The notes under the pieces are model-generated. The model searched no databases. It was not told the origin of the DNA and was given only the letters and a program-made list of their open reading frames with translations. DNA of 45,598 nucleotides, from contig WGDB01000037.1 of assembly GCA_015493495.1 (NCBI GenBank), positions 1 to 45,598 of the forward strand, in the 5' to 3' direction. Position numbers and translations under genes: made by a program. Positions 9,967 through 18,062 of the stretch are shown piece after piece (position 1 is the first letter of the stretch; each line of letters opens with the position of its first letter). The DNA is from Helicobacteraceae bacterium. Its GTDB lineage: Bacteria; Campylobacterota; Campylobacteria; Campylobacterales; Sulfurimonadaceae.

Positions 9967-10620
9967 TTGGCTAAGATACTGTTGCTTGAAGATGATCTGC
10001 TTTTAGGTGAGACGCTAGAGGACCTTCTTGATGAAGAGGGTTATAGTGTTCACTGGTGCAAAAACGGTCAAGAAGCATTGGATGCCTCATTTGAAAACAA
10101 GTTTTCCCTTTATATATTTGACATCAATGTTCCGCTTATAAACGGACTGACCCTTCTCAGTGAGCTGCGCAGTGCAGATGATATGACCCCCGCAATCTAT
10201 CTTACTTCCCATCAGGAAAAGTCTGTATTGCAAGAGGGCTTTGCAAGCGGTGCGGACGATTACATCAAAAAACCTTTTGACAGTGATGAACTGCTGCTGC
10301 GTATCCAGGCACTTTTACGACGGAGCAGTAGAGATGAAGCGCAGTGTGAGGGAAGTCTCTGTGTCGATCACAAACGTTCTGTTATCCTCGAAGATGGGAT
10401 AGAGCTATCTCTCTCGAAAAAAGAGTTTACCCTGCTGTCGCTGCTGATCGCCAACGAAGGCAAGACAGTCTCTAAAGAGATGATCATCGACGCACTCTGG
10501 AGTCATAACAGCAGCGTAAGTGACGGCTCTATTCGGGTACTGATTACACGGCTTAAACAAGAACTTCAATCTGCTGAAATCGAGAATATTCGTGGGATCG
10601 GGTACCGTCTTGTTCCGTAA
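9967..10620 (+). CDS. OmpR-family response regulator
   Basis: A 217-residue two-domain regulator. The receiver domain has the acidic pocket LLLEDD, phosphoacceptor Asp52 (IFDINVPL) and the conserved Lys102 (DDYIKKPF). The C-terminal winged-helix DNA-binding domain ends in GIGYRLVP, the usual OmpR-family ending. Translation starts at a TTG preceded by AGAGG eight bases upstream; no better start is available. The gene overlaps the histidine kinase that follows, so the two form a cognate pair. Its target genes are unknown; the downstream exbB/exbD genes are candidates because they share the transcript. Confidence 0.92.
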   Translation: MAKILLLEDDLLLGETLEDLLDEEGYSVHWCKNGQEALDASFENKFSLYIFDINVPLINGLTLLSELRSADDMTPAIYLTSHQEKSVLQEGFASGADDYIKKPFDSDELLLRIQALLRRSSRDEAQCEGSLCVDHKRSVILEDGIELSLSKKEFTLLSLLIANEGKTVSKEMIIDALWSHNSSVSDGSIRVLITRLKQELQSAEIENIRGIGYRLVP

Positions 10621-11434
10621 TGTTCAGCTTACCATCTTCTTCTTTTTTGTTGTCACAACACTGCTGATCGTCACACTCTTTTACTATCTGCAAACGCGTA
10701 TTGCTTTGGAATACCTTGTCTTGATGGTTCTTTTTTTGGTGCTGGTTATAGGTTATGCCATCGCCAAACTTTCCATAGAGCCGCTGCGTGAACACTTCAC
10801 ACAGCTCGAACACTTCTCTAAAGAGATCCTGCATGAGCTGAACCTGCCCATAAACACCATCATGACCAATACCTCCATGTTGAAGCGCAAGATTGAGGAC
10901 GAGAAGTCTCTGAAGCGTTTCTCACGGATCGAAGCATCTTGCGCTATGTTGCAGGAACGTTATAAAGAGCTGGACTATCTCATTAAAAAACAGATGCAGC
11001 ATGAACAGGTCGAGAGCTTCGATGTGGCACTGCTGGTGCAAGAACGTCTGAAGTTACTCAAACCTCTATATTCCAAGGCGCACTTCCATGAAGATTTAGA
11101 AACCATTAGTGTAAATATAGATAGAATAGGGCTTGCAAAAGTGATAGACAATATTATTGATAACGGCGTGAAGTACTCTCCAGACGATGCTGAGATCGAG
11201 ATCAAAACAAAAGATAAAAAATTAACGATCAGTGACAAGGGTCAGGGGATGGATGAGGTCGAACTCTTCCAGATCTTTGACAGATATTACCAAAGTGATG
11301 AGAGTACTTTGGGCTTTGGTATCGGGCTTGGTCTGGTCAAGACTTATTGTGACAAATACAAGATAAAACTGCATGTAGACTCCACCAAAGGTGGGGGAAC
11401 AATCATGCAATTAGACTTTTCAGGGGTAATATAA
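10592..11434 (+). CDS. membrane histidine kinase
   Basis: A 280-residue sensor kinase with two closely spaced membrane segments at the N-terminus and hardly any periplasmic part, so it may sense a membrane or partner-protein signal. The H-box is EILHELNLPINTI. The ATPase domain has N-box IIDNGVKYSP, G1 SDKGQGM and G2 GFGIGLGL. It overlaps the response-regulator gene. The GTG at 10592 and a TTG at 10610 (MFRNVQLTI) are both possible starts, and I cannot decide between them. The stop codon directly abuts the exbB ATG. The compact sensor next to ExbB/ExbD is a feature worth noting. Confidence 0.88.
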   Translation: MGSGTVLFRNVQLTIFFFFVVTTLLIVTLFYYLQTRIALEYLVLMVLFLVLVIGYAIAKLSIEPLREHFTQLEHFSKEILHELNLPINTIMTNTSMLKRKIEDEKSLKRFSRIEASCAMLQERYKELDYLIKKQMQHEQVESFDVALLVQERLKLLKPLYSKAHFHEDLETISVNIDRIGLAKVIDNIIDNGVKYSPDDAEIEIKTKDKKLTISDKGQGMDEVELFQIFDRYYQSDESTLGFGIGLGLVKTYCDKYKIKLHVDSTKGGGTIMQLDFSGVI

Positions 11435-11893
11435 ATGGACGTAGCAGGTTGGCTGAAGATAGCCGAAGAAGTCTTGGATTATGGGATCATGGGAACACTT
11501 GGGGTGATGAGCGTCGTCGCTTTATGGATGTTTATAGAGCGTCTGATGTTTTATAAAAGCATTAAACTTGATGAATATGATAACAAAGACCTTTTGGAGA
11601 TCGACCTGACAGACAACCTCTCTGTTCTCTCAGCCATAGGTGCCAATGCCCCTTATGTTGGATTGATCGGTACGATCCTCGGTATTATGATCACATTCTA
11701 CGGGATGGGTGATGCTGGGGCGGTCGATACAAAAGCGGTGATGAATGGTCTTGCACTGGCTTTGAAAGCAACTGCCTTTGGTATCATTGTGGCCATTCCC
11801 GGTATCGTCTTTTATACCATCTGTATCCGTAAGGTTGAGCGTCTCAGTGCGATCTGGGAAGCCAATCGTGCAGGACAGGGAAGTCAAAAGTAA
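11435..11893 (+). CDS. exbB: ExbB/TolQ/MotA-type proton channel protein
   Basis: A 152-residue inner-membrane protein with three hydrophobic segments. It matches the short Helicobacter/Campylobacter ExbB type, which lacks the longer extension of E. coli ExbB. Conserved channel motifs are NAPYVGLIGTILGIM in the second segment and LALKATAFGIIVAIPGI in the third. Together with ExbD it converts proton flow into movement of TonB. The start codon follows the kinase stop without a gap, and the stop overlaps the exbD start, so translation is coupled. Confidence 0.9.
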   Translation: MDVAGWLKIAEEVLDYGIMGTLGVMSVVALWMFIERLMFYKSIKLDEYDNKDLLEIDLTDNLSVLSAIGANAPYVGLIGTILGIMITFYGMGDAGAVDTKAVMNGLALALKATAFGIIVAIPGIVFYTICIRKVERLSAIWEANRAGQGSQK

Positions 11894-12273
11894 TGAGACA
11901 TCGCAAAAAGTTTGACCAGGTCAATGTCATCCCTCTGATCGACATCCTTCTGGTCCTTTTGGTGATGGTCATCACAACAGCTACCTTTATTAAGCAGGGT
12001 ATTTTGCCGATAGAGCTTCCTGAAGCCAAAGCTTCTGAGAAAAAAGAGGATAAAAAAGAGTTTGACATTTATATCACTAAAGATGGAAAATACCATTTGG
12101 ATAAAAAAGAGATCTCTATTGGAGATCTTGAAAGCAAACTCTCCGAGATCGATAAAGATCAGACGGTTGTTTTGCGTTCGGATAAAGATGCGAGTTTTCA
12201 ACACTTCGTCTCTGTAATGGATATCTTGAAAAAACTTGAACATAAACAACTCTACATCGTTACCAAAGAATAA
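11893..12273 (+). CDS. exbD: ExbD/TolR biopolymer transport protein
   Basis: A 126-residue protein with one membrane segment near the N-terminus that carries the essential proton-carrying aspartate, Asp17 in VIPLIDILLVLLV. A periplasmic domain rich in Lys/Asp follows (KEFDIYITKDGKYHLDKKE). It pairs with the preceding ExbB, whose stop codon overlaps its ATG (TAATG). ExbD and TolR are hard to separate by sequence. A tonB in the same neighbourhood favours ExbD, as does the absence of tolA, tolB or pal in this window. Confidence 0.9.
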   Translation: MRHRKKFDQVNVIPLIDILLVLLVMVITTATFIKQGILPIELPEAKASEKKEDKKEFDIYITKDGKYHLDKKEISIGDLESKLSEIDKDQTVVLRSDKDASFQHFVSVMDILKKLEHKQLYIVTKE

Positions 12274-12275
12274 GG

Positions 12276-14255
12276 ATGTTAGCACGGCTTTTTGAACCTG
12301 TACGCAAAGTGTTTCAAAGGGTCTCTCCCGGATATAAAAATGGCCTCTTTATTTTAGGCGCACTCTCATTGATGGTGGGATTTGGCCTGGAAGGTTACCA
12401 TTTTGAAAGTCAAAATCTTCTACTCCTTTATCTACTGATCTTTCTACTACTTTTATGGGTCTATCTCTACAGTGCAAACATCTATCATCTTCAGAGGAGT
12501 CTCTCCTTACTGAAAAAGAGTCTTTTAGAAGTCTCAAGAGGACGTTACAGTAGACGTATCGAAGCTCTGTCTATACCAGAGTGTGCATTTATTCATGAAG
12601 ATATTAATAACATCTTATGTACTTTGGACAAAAAAAATACCTTTTTACAAGAGTATAAAAAAGTGGTTGATGCCAGTGCCCTTTTAGTCAAGACTGATGT
12701 CCATGGGAAGATCACCTATGTCAACAAAGCTTATGAGCATCTGAGCGGGTACAGCTTGGTTGAACTCACAGGGAACTCCCATGCTTTGGTCCGTTCTCAA
12801 GCCACTACAAATGTCTACTTGGAAGCGTTCTGGAATACAATTTTAAATAAAGAGGTCTTTACCGGTGAGTTTGAGAACCAAGCTAAAAATGGCGAGACCT
12901 TCTTTGTGGAGTCAACAGTAGTTCCCATTGTCGATGAAGCAGGAGAGATCTTTGAGTTTATCTCTATTATGTTTGATATTACTGAACATAAAAAACAGGC
13001 CTTGGCACTAGAAGAACAACTCTACATCGATACCTTGACGGGGTTGCCTAACCGTAAAGCACTGCATGATGCTATAGAGATGCATTATTCACACAAACTG
13101 ATGTTGATCAACATAGACAGCTTTAGTACGATCAACACGATCTATGGAGAAGCGGTAGGTGATGGCGTGATCGTTGCCTTGGGCGAAAAGCTAAAAAAGT
13201 TGGTGCATAGAGAGAGTTTGACACTCTATTATCATGGGGGTGATGAGTTTGCTGTTTTGGCAGATGAGAAAACGCCTTCTGACTTTTTTAAAGAGGACAC
13301 CATCTTAATAGCCCATCAACTCAACCCCATAGAGTTAGTGAGTCATTCACATAACATCAACGTACGGGTTCGTATTGGGGTAGCTCAAGGAACAAAAAGT
13401 GGTAACCATCGTTCACTGATATCCATGGCCTCACTCGCTATGAGAGAGGCCCAAAAATCTAAGCAAGCCTATGCCTTTTACTCTGAGGTGGATGATGATG
13501 TCTTGCATTTGGAACAGAACCTTTTGACTTTAGAAATAGTAGAAGAGGCCTTGAAGTATCAAGGGGTTAAGTTACATTTTCAAGCGATTGCTAACACTAA
13601 AAAGCACGAGGTCGAGAAGTTTGAGGCCTTGGTCCGTATTGTGGACAGAGAGGGTGTGATGCACTACCCTAACAGTTTTATAGAGATCGCCAAAGGGGCG
13701 CGACTCTATAGCAAACTTTCCAGAGAGGTCTTTCGACAGACCTTGGAAGCGGCACAGAAAAATCCTCTTTATGAGTTCTCGTTTAACATAGAGATGTCTG
13801 ATATCTTGGATGCAAGGACTCGACGCTATATCTTGGAAAGCCTGCGGGCATCTCACTGTGCTGAGCGTATTGTGTTTGAGTTGGTGGAGTCAGAGGCTTT
13901 GGAGAACAATGATGTGGTCTTCCACTTTTTTCAACTTATTAAAGCAGAGGGTTCGAAGATCGCAATAGATGATTTTGGAAGTGGCTACTCTAATTACGCG
14001 TACCTTATGAAACTGGGTGTCGATATAGTCAAGATAGATGGCTCTTTAGTTGCTGATATCACGACGAACCTTGACACCAAGAGGATCGTGATGTCTATTA
14101 TCAACATCATTCATGAACTGGGGATGCAAGTCGTGACAGAGTATATAGAGAACAAAGAGACCTATCAGATGGTACTGCTTCTGGGCGCTGATTATGCTCA
14201 AGGTCATTTTATAGAGAAGGCTACGGGTATTGATGCCACTACACTGCTTGAGTAG
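12276..14255 (+). CDS. PAS-GGDEF-EAL c-di-GMP turnover protein
   Basis: A 659-residue membrane protein. Two hydrophobic segments lie near residues 24-40 and 48-66. A linker and a PAS domain follow (about 125-245, with DVHGKITYVNKAYEHLSGYS), then a GGDEF domain with an intact GGDEF at 321-325 and LPNRKAL. The EAL domain has Glu450-Ala-Leu in FEALVRIV, DDFGSGYSNY and KIDGSL. Both catalytic halves look intact, so it could make or degrade c-di-GMP, with direction set by the PAS input. It is the last gene of the operon, two bases after exbD. Confidence 0.93.
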   Translation: MLARLFEPVRKVFQRVSPGYKNGLFILGALSLMVGFGLEGYHFESQNLLLLYLLIFLLLLWVYLYSANIYHLQRSLSLLKKSLLEVSRGRYSRRIEALSIPECAFIHEDINNILCTLDKKNTFLQEYKKVVDASALLVKTDVHGKITYVNKAYEHLSGYSLVELTGNSHALVRSQATTNVYLEAFWNTILNKEVFTGEFENQAKNGETFFVESTVVPIVDEAGEIFEFISIMFDITEHKKQALALEEQLYIDTLTGLPNRKALHDAIEMHYSHKLMLINIDSFSTINTIYGEAVGDGVIVALGEKLKKLVHRESLTLYYHGGDEFAVLADEKTPSDFFKEDTILIAHQLNPIELVSHSHNINVRVRIGVAQGTKSGNHRSLISMASLAMREAQKSKQAYAFYSEVDDDVLHLEQNLLTLEIVEEALKYQGVKLHFQAIANTKKHEVEKFEALVRIVDREGVMHYPNSFIEIAKGARLYSKLSREVFRQTLEAAQKNPLYEFSFNIEMSDILDARTRRYILESLRASHCAERIVFELVESEALENNDVVFHFFQLIKAEGSKIAIDDFGSGYSNYAYLMKLGVDIVKIDGSLVADITTNLDTKRIVMSIINIIHELGMQVVTEYIENKETYQMVLLLGADYAQGHFIEKATGIDATTLLE

Positions 14256-14265
14256 TTCAATAGAT

Positions 14266-14287
14266 GAGCGACTACTTGTAGATGCTC
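14266..14287. terminator. hairpin between convergent genes
   Basis: GAGC-GA-CTAC-TT-GTAG-AT-GCTC forms an eight-pair stem with one internal mismatch pair, placed between the stop codons of the converging GGDEF-EAL and outer-membrane protein genes. There is no clear T-run, so it is a candidate bidirectional terminator only. Confidence 0.4.
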
Positions 14288-14302
14288 GGGTAAGGGTGTT
14301 GC

Positions 14303-15091
14303 TTAGTTAAATGTACCCATAACACCCACATAGATCCCTCTGTAACTCATGTTTGCTTTGAAGGTCTCTACATCACTTCCTCGCAGGTCGTAATAACTCT
14401 CTCGGTATCCCATCTCCAAGCCAAGTTTGGTGTTATGATCAACTTGAAACAGCAGGTCCATCTTTGCCCGTACATCATAAAGACGTGAGTCACCAAAGAT
14501 ATAGACCTCATTTTCTACTTCAAATCCAAGTTGGGCAGCGGGTACTTCATAGCGTGTTGTCAGAAAAAGCATTGGGATAGACTTTCCACCACGATCGCCT
14601 ATGTGTAAGGGTAAGATGAGTTCTGCATTGTAGGTGTAGTCAAATGACTTCAAACCACCGCCTATACCGATGCTGGGGTAAGTCTTATGTTCAAAAAACT
14701 CATAGTAGAGATAAAGGTCATAGATGTTGTGTGAGAGACCCGATGGCCACTCTTTGTCATTAAACAGTGCTATTGCGAGTTGAAACTCTGGTGGAAAGTC
14801 ACTGGTGTCTGTCTCTAAGTGTAGTTTAGAGTCACCTTGGGTGTTGATCTTCAGATATTGCAGTCGCAGTTTTGGAAGATACTCAATGTTACTTTTGAAG
14901 TCGCCCCAAATATAAAACTGTCCACTTGTACGCATGTCAATATCTGAATATGACCCAGCAAATCCCTCATCTGTATACTCTATATGCCCTTGTGCACCGG
15001 TATAGAAAAGACCCGTGCCCATTTCAATATCAAGATCGATAGCACTTAGTGTTTGTGATAGAAGTAAAAGGGTGAAGGGAAGAAGCTTGAT
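14303..15091 (-). CDS. outer-membrane beta-barrel protein (TIGR04219-like) with apparent ATC start codon
   Basis: From 15022 to 14303 the reading frame matches the next gene upstream along its length (MGTGLFYTGAQGHIEY versus MGTGLFYTGAKGKIDY), with alternating beta strands and a C-terminal VGVMGTFN. The signal peptide (KLLPFTLLLLSQTLSA) lies upstream of 15022 and begins at codon ATC (15089-15091), where the paralogue has ATG. AAGGAG sits seven bases upstream of the ATC. Between it and an upstream in-frame TAA there is no ATG, GTG or TTG. So either an ATC start is used, or the start has been lost and the gene is decaying. An internal ATG start at 15022 would remove the signal peptide. The function, as for the family, is unknown. 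Confidence 0.75.
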   Translation of the reverse strand: MKLLPFTLLLLSQTLSAIDLDIEMGTGLFYTGAQGHIEYTDEGFAGSYSDIDMRTSGQFYIWGDFKSNIEYLPKLRLQYLKINTQGDSKLHLETDTSDFPPEFQLAIALFNDKEWPSGLSHNIYDLYLYYEFFEHKTYPSIGIGGGLKSFDYTYNAELILPLHIGDRGGKSIPMLFLTTRYEVPAAQLGFEVENEVYIFGDSRLYDVRAKMDLLFQVDHNTKLGLEMGYRESYYDLRGSDVETFKANMSYRGIYVGVMGTFN

Positions 15092-15166
15092 GGGAACTCT
15101 CCTTGTAGGGCTTCGAAATATTAATCTATATTAGAATTAATTATAGCAGTGTTGGCTTAATCGAAG

Positions 15167-15967
15167 TTATTTGAAGGTGATGACCGCTCCGACAAAGAGA
15201 CCTTTATAGCGCATATTACCAGTCACTTTTTCTACATCATCACCTTGAAGGTGGAAAAACTGGTCCCGATAACCAAACTCCAGACCGGCAGTGGTCTTCT
15301 CATCGAGTGGAAACATCAAGTCCATCTTAACTTGCCAATCATACATCTCAGAGTCACCAAAAACATAGACTTTTCCATCAGCTTGAAAGCCCATGTTCAT
15401 AGAAGTTGCCTCGTAGCGAGAGGTGAAAAAGAGCAGGGGTGCACCAGAGTCATCGCGGTCACCAAACTGTAATCCAGGGACAAGGTCAATGTCCATAATA
15501 TAAATATAATTGAAGTATTTGTATCCCAGTCCCAGACCTAATGAAGGCCAGGCACTCTTTTCAAAATATTCATAATAGAGTGTAAAATCAAAAATATTGT
15601 GTTGTAGATGACTGTTCCAGGTTTTGTCATTTAAACCCAGTGGTGCCAATTTTTCTATGAGCTCTTGTATCTCTTGTATAGAACTTTCCAGGTGGGCAGT
15701 AGAGTCTCCATCTGCAGAAATATGTAAGTATTCAAAACGCATTTTAGGCCAATATTCTATATGGGTGTCGAGATCTCCCCAGATATAGAACTGTCCACTG
15801 GTTTGTAGTGCAGTGTTGGCATAGGAACCTTGAAAACTCTCTTCAACATAGTCTATTTTTCCTTTTGCCCCTGTATAAAAGAGCCCCGTCCCCATCTCAA
15901 GATCAAAGTCTAAAGCATAAAGAGAGTGACTTAGTATCGTCATCAGTAATATAAATCTTAATTTCAT
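15167..15967 (-). CDS. outer-membrane beta-barrel protein (TIGR04219-like)
   Basis: A 266-residue exported protein. A signal peptide (MKLRFILLMTILSHSLYA) is followed by GTGLFYTGAKGKIDY, many alternating aromatic beta strands and an aromatic/hydrophobic C-terminus (GLFVGAVITFK), the pattern of an 8- to 12-stranded barrel. I chose the ATG at 15967, which begins the signal peptide. The frame stays open further upstream to 16078, but that extension is not signal-like and would overlap the divergent gene. It is a tandem duplicate of the gene that follows at 14303-15091. It resembles the TIGR04219 outer-membrane family of Campylobacterota; no substrate is known to me. Confidence 0.8.
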   Translation of the reverse strand: MKLRFILLMTILSHSLYALDFDLEMGTGLFYTGAKGKIDYVEESFQGSYANTALQTSGQFYIWGDLDTHIEYWPKMRFEYLHISADGDSTAHLESSIQEIQELIEKLAPLGLNDKTWNSHLQHNIFDFTLYYEYFEKSAWPSLGLGLGYKYFNYIYIMDIDLVPGLQFGDRDDSGAPLLFFTSRYEATSMNMGFQADGKVYVFGDSEMYDWQVKMDLMFPLDEKTTAGLEFGYRDQFFHLQGDDVEKVTGNMRYKGLFVGAVITFK

Positions 15968-16080
15968 AAAGTATCCGAGTGTTTGATTAGAGAAATTATA
16001 TCGCTTCATTATGAAAGGAGATGTAAAACGGCGATGATCAAGATATATAAAGGAGGAGACAAGGCCAAAAAGTGTCATGC

Positions 16081-16086
16081 TATAAT
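16081..16086 (+). promoter_or_regulatory. extended -10 box (TGCTATAAT) before the START-domain gene
   Basis: TGC-TATAAT ends six bases before the ATG at 16093 and no ribosome site lies between, which would give a leaderless transcript. Against this, an in-frame GTG at 16072 has AAGG seven bases upstream, and would place this box within the coding region. Confidence 0.4.
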
Positions 16087-16092
16087 TGCAGT

Positions 16093-16776
16093 ATGAAAAC
16101 AGTACTGTGGATGATATTGATCAGCTTAGAACTCATGGCTGCACCTTGGCAGCTAGAAAAAGAGGATGATGGTATCACTGTTTATACTCGAGAAGTTACT
16201 GGTTCGGAATTTTTAGAGTTTAAGGGGATCGTTGAGGTCGATGCTTCGGTAGATGCCGTGGTGGCTTTTCTTTATGATACGGAGCGTACAGCAGAGTGGA
16301 TCCATGATTGTGATTTTGGTATGACATTGGAAGAGGTAGATTTTAGAGACAACTACATCTACCAGACATTTAATCTGCCTTTTCCTGCCAGTGACCGTGC
16401 ACTTATACTACACTCTACCTTGAGCTATACACTAAAAGGTGCACGTCTGGACTCTATAGCCGCAAGTGATTTTTGTAAGGAGCGGGAGACAGAGCGGTGT
16501 CAAAGGGTAATCCAAAATAAGATGTTAATGATCACAAAGTCCAAGGGAAGCTATACTATGATCAAAACGGGTGCCTCTAAAACAAAGATCATCTGGCAGC
16601 TGCATACAGAACCTGGAGGTTATATCCCCACTTGGTTGGCCAATGCCCTTGTTGTGGACCTTCCACTTTATTCCCTTGCAAAACTTAGAGAGATGGTCTT
16701 AGAGCCTAGATATTATAAGATGACGCGAAGAGAACTCGAGCGGTTATGGTCACAAGAGTATAAAGCATTTCATTAA
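16093..16776 (+). CDS. START-domain (StAR-related lipid-binding fold) exported protein
   Basis: A 227-residue protein from ATG 16093. A signal peptide (MKTVLWMILISLELMAA) precedes a START/polyketide-cyclase-like fold with WQLEKEDDGITVYTREV, a VDASVDAVVAFLYDTERTAEW helix pair, and NLPFPASDRALIL. This arrangement is typical of bacterial START-domain proteins, which bind hydrophobic ligands in a pocket; the ligand here is unknown. A GTG at 16072 would add seven residues (MSCYNCS) and has a modest ribosome site, so the exact start is unsettled. It is divergent from the outer-membrane barrel genes, consistent with a cell-envelope role. Confidence 0.8.
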   Translation: MKTVLWMILISLELMAAPWQLEKEDDGITVYTREVTGSEFLEFKGIVEVDASVDAVVAFLYDTERTAEWIHDCDFGMTLEEVDFRDNYIYQTFNLPFPASDRALILHSTLSYTLKGARLDSIAASDFCKERETERCQRVIQNKMLMITKSKGSYTMIKTGASKTKIIWQLHTEPGGYIPTWLANALVVDLPLYSLAKLREMVLEPRYYKMTRRELERLWSQEYKAFH

Positions 16777-16872
16777 TGAAGAGAGGATCAGGTTCTTTAG
16801 AGGTATGTTTAAGTCATATCCGTAAAAATATGACATTTAGTACGTATGATAGTTACTTAAAAAAGGAAAAAA

Positions 16873-17043
16873 ATGCAGTGGCGAATGACCTATAACAATA
16901 TTGGTGGTGCGGCCTGTTCGGTGCGTGGTATTGCACACAGAACAACAAAAGAGGAACTTGAAGCCTTAGCCATAGCACTAAAAGGTAAAATAGAAAATAT
17001 TAAAATAGAAGAGGTTCAAAGTTCTCTGCAAAAGGATAGTTGA
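16873..17043 (+). CDS. small protein of 56 residues, unknown
   Basis: An ATG preceded by AAGGA opens a 56-residue frame beginning MQWRMTYNNIGGAACSVRGI and continuing with a Lys/Glu-rich helix (TTKEELEALAIALKGKIENI), ending at TGA 17041-17043. The good ribosome site, the mix of amino acids and the amphipathic helix support a real gene. I do not recognise it. A further 27-residue frame overlaps its stop (TGATG), but that frame has no independent support. Confidence 0.55.
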   Translation: MQWRMTYNNIGGAACSVRGIAHRTTKEELEALAIALKGKIENIKIEEVQSSLQKDS

Positions 17044-17128
17044 TGCAAAGTCTGAAAGTAGTAATTAAAAAGGTCTGTCTTATTGCTTTTCAAGATAGAG
17101 GGTATGCTTACCTTTGGGTGTATTAGAG

Positions 17129-17563
17129 ATGGCTATAGAGACTCCTTTTATTACAGCAGATGGAATCGTAGAGATCTATTGGGAAGATCAGTTTCAGGGT
17201 ATTGTTCTTATTGATAGGTTGAACCCTCCGCATGGTACTGCACTGCCCGGTGGGTTTATGGACAGAGGTGAGACCATAGAGCGGTGTCTTCAACGTGAGA
17301 TGAAAGAGGAGATCGGACTTGATGTTGAGATCATCACACTTTTGGGACTCTATTCAGACCCCAGTCGTGATCCACGTTTTCATACGGTCTCTGCGGTTTA
17401 CATCTGTCGTGCAGATGCTTATCCTAGGGCAGGAGATGATGCTAAGAGTACTAAGGTGGTATCTTTAGATGCTTTAAGTCAAGAGCAGTTTGTTTTTGAC
17501 CATGCCAAGATCATAGACGATTATCTACAGTATAGAGTTTTCCAAAATGATCAACACAGGTGA
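17129..17563 (+). CDS. Nudix hydrolase
   Basis: A 144-residue protein from ATG 17129. The Nudix box G-x5-E-x7-REUxEExGU is complete in GGFMDRGETIERCLQREMKE followed by EIGL, so a metal-dependent pyrophosphohydrolase is expected. The segment LIDRLNPPHGTALPGGF resembles ADP-ribose pyrophosphatase-type Nudix proteins. The substrate is not determined. An in-frame TTG at 17114 would add five residues, but family members begin near the chosen ATG. Its last 53 bases overlap the 3' end of the converging YgjP-like gene, so both genes share that DNA on opposite strands. Confidence 0.88.
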   Translation: MAIETPFITADGIVEIYWEDQFQGIVLIDRLNPPHGTALPGGFMDRGETIERCLQREMKEEIGLDVEIITLLGLYSDPSRDPRFHTVSAVYICRADAYPRAGDDAKSTKVVSLDALSQEQFVFDHAKIIDDYLQYRVFQNDQHR

Positions 17564-18062
17564 GATAGAGACGGGTGTCGAACTCTAGTTGATGGTAGTG
17601 TGGTTCCATATGCTCGCAGAGTTTGTAAAAGGCTTTGTTGTGTGCTTTTTCTTTAAGGTGTGCCAGCTCATGCACCACGATCATCCGTAAAAAGGCTTCA
17701 GGGACATTTTTAAACATCGAAGCGACACGGATCTCATTTTTACTTTTGAGTCTATTACCTTGGACTCTTGAGGTAAAGGTGTGCATGCCTAAGGCGTTGT
17801 TGATGACGTGTATCTTCCCATCGTAAAGTACTTTACTGAGCGGTTGGCTCTTTTTGATAAAGGTATTTTTGATCTCTTGTGTATAGTCATAGAGCTTTTT
17901 GTCTGTTTTGTAACTGTGGGAGGCCGGGTACTTCTCTAAGATAAAGTCAGAGAGACGTTTTTGTTCTATTAAGGTACGGACGTCTGCTTTGACTTTAGGG
18001 CTGTAGTGCTCTATATATTTGAGGTCTATCAATACTTCGTAAGCCCTTTTACTGATGGGCAT
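17511..18062 (-). CDS. YgjP-like (DUF45, M48-type) metallopeptidase-fold protein
   Basis: A 183-residue protein with the zinc motif HELAHLKEKAHNKAFYKLCE, the HExxH-plus-distal-His arrangement of the YgjP/WLM-like group (DUF45). Members carry a peptidase fold, and E. coli YgjP has been reported as a nucleotide pyrophosphatase, so proteolysis should not be assumed. I chose ATG 18062; a TTG codon sits immediately before it. The 5' end overlaps the EAL-HDOD gene by 14 bases, and the 3' end overlaps the opposing Nudix gene by 53 bases. Confidence 0.8.
   Translation of the reverse strand: MPISKRAYEVLIDLKYIEHYSPKVKADVRTLIEQKRLSDFILEKYPASHSYKTDKKLYDYTQEIKNTFIKKSQPLSKVLYDGKIHVINNALGMHTFTSRVQGNRLKSKNEIRVASMFKNVPEAFLRMIVVHELAHLKEKAHNKAFYKLCEHMEPHYHQLEFDTRLYLTCVDHFGKLYTVDNRL

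Noticed and set aside
15968-16078. 37-residue N-terminal extension of the upstream beta-barrel gene
   Set aside because: The extension precedes a clear signal peptide and would overlap the divergent START-domain gene and its promoter.
17043-17126. 27-residue frame overlapping the stop of the 56-residue gene
   Set aside because: It has only TGATG coupling in its favour, no recognisable motif and no independent ribosome site.
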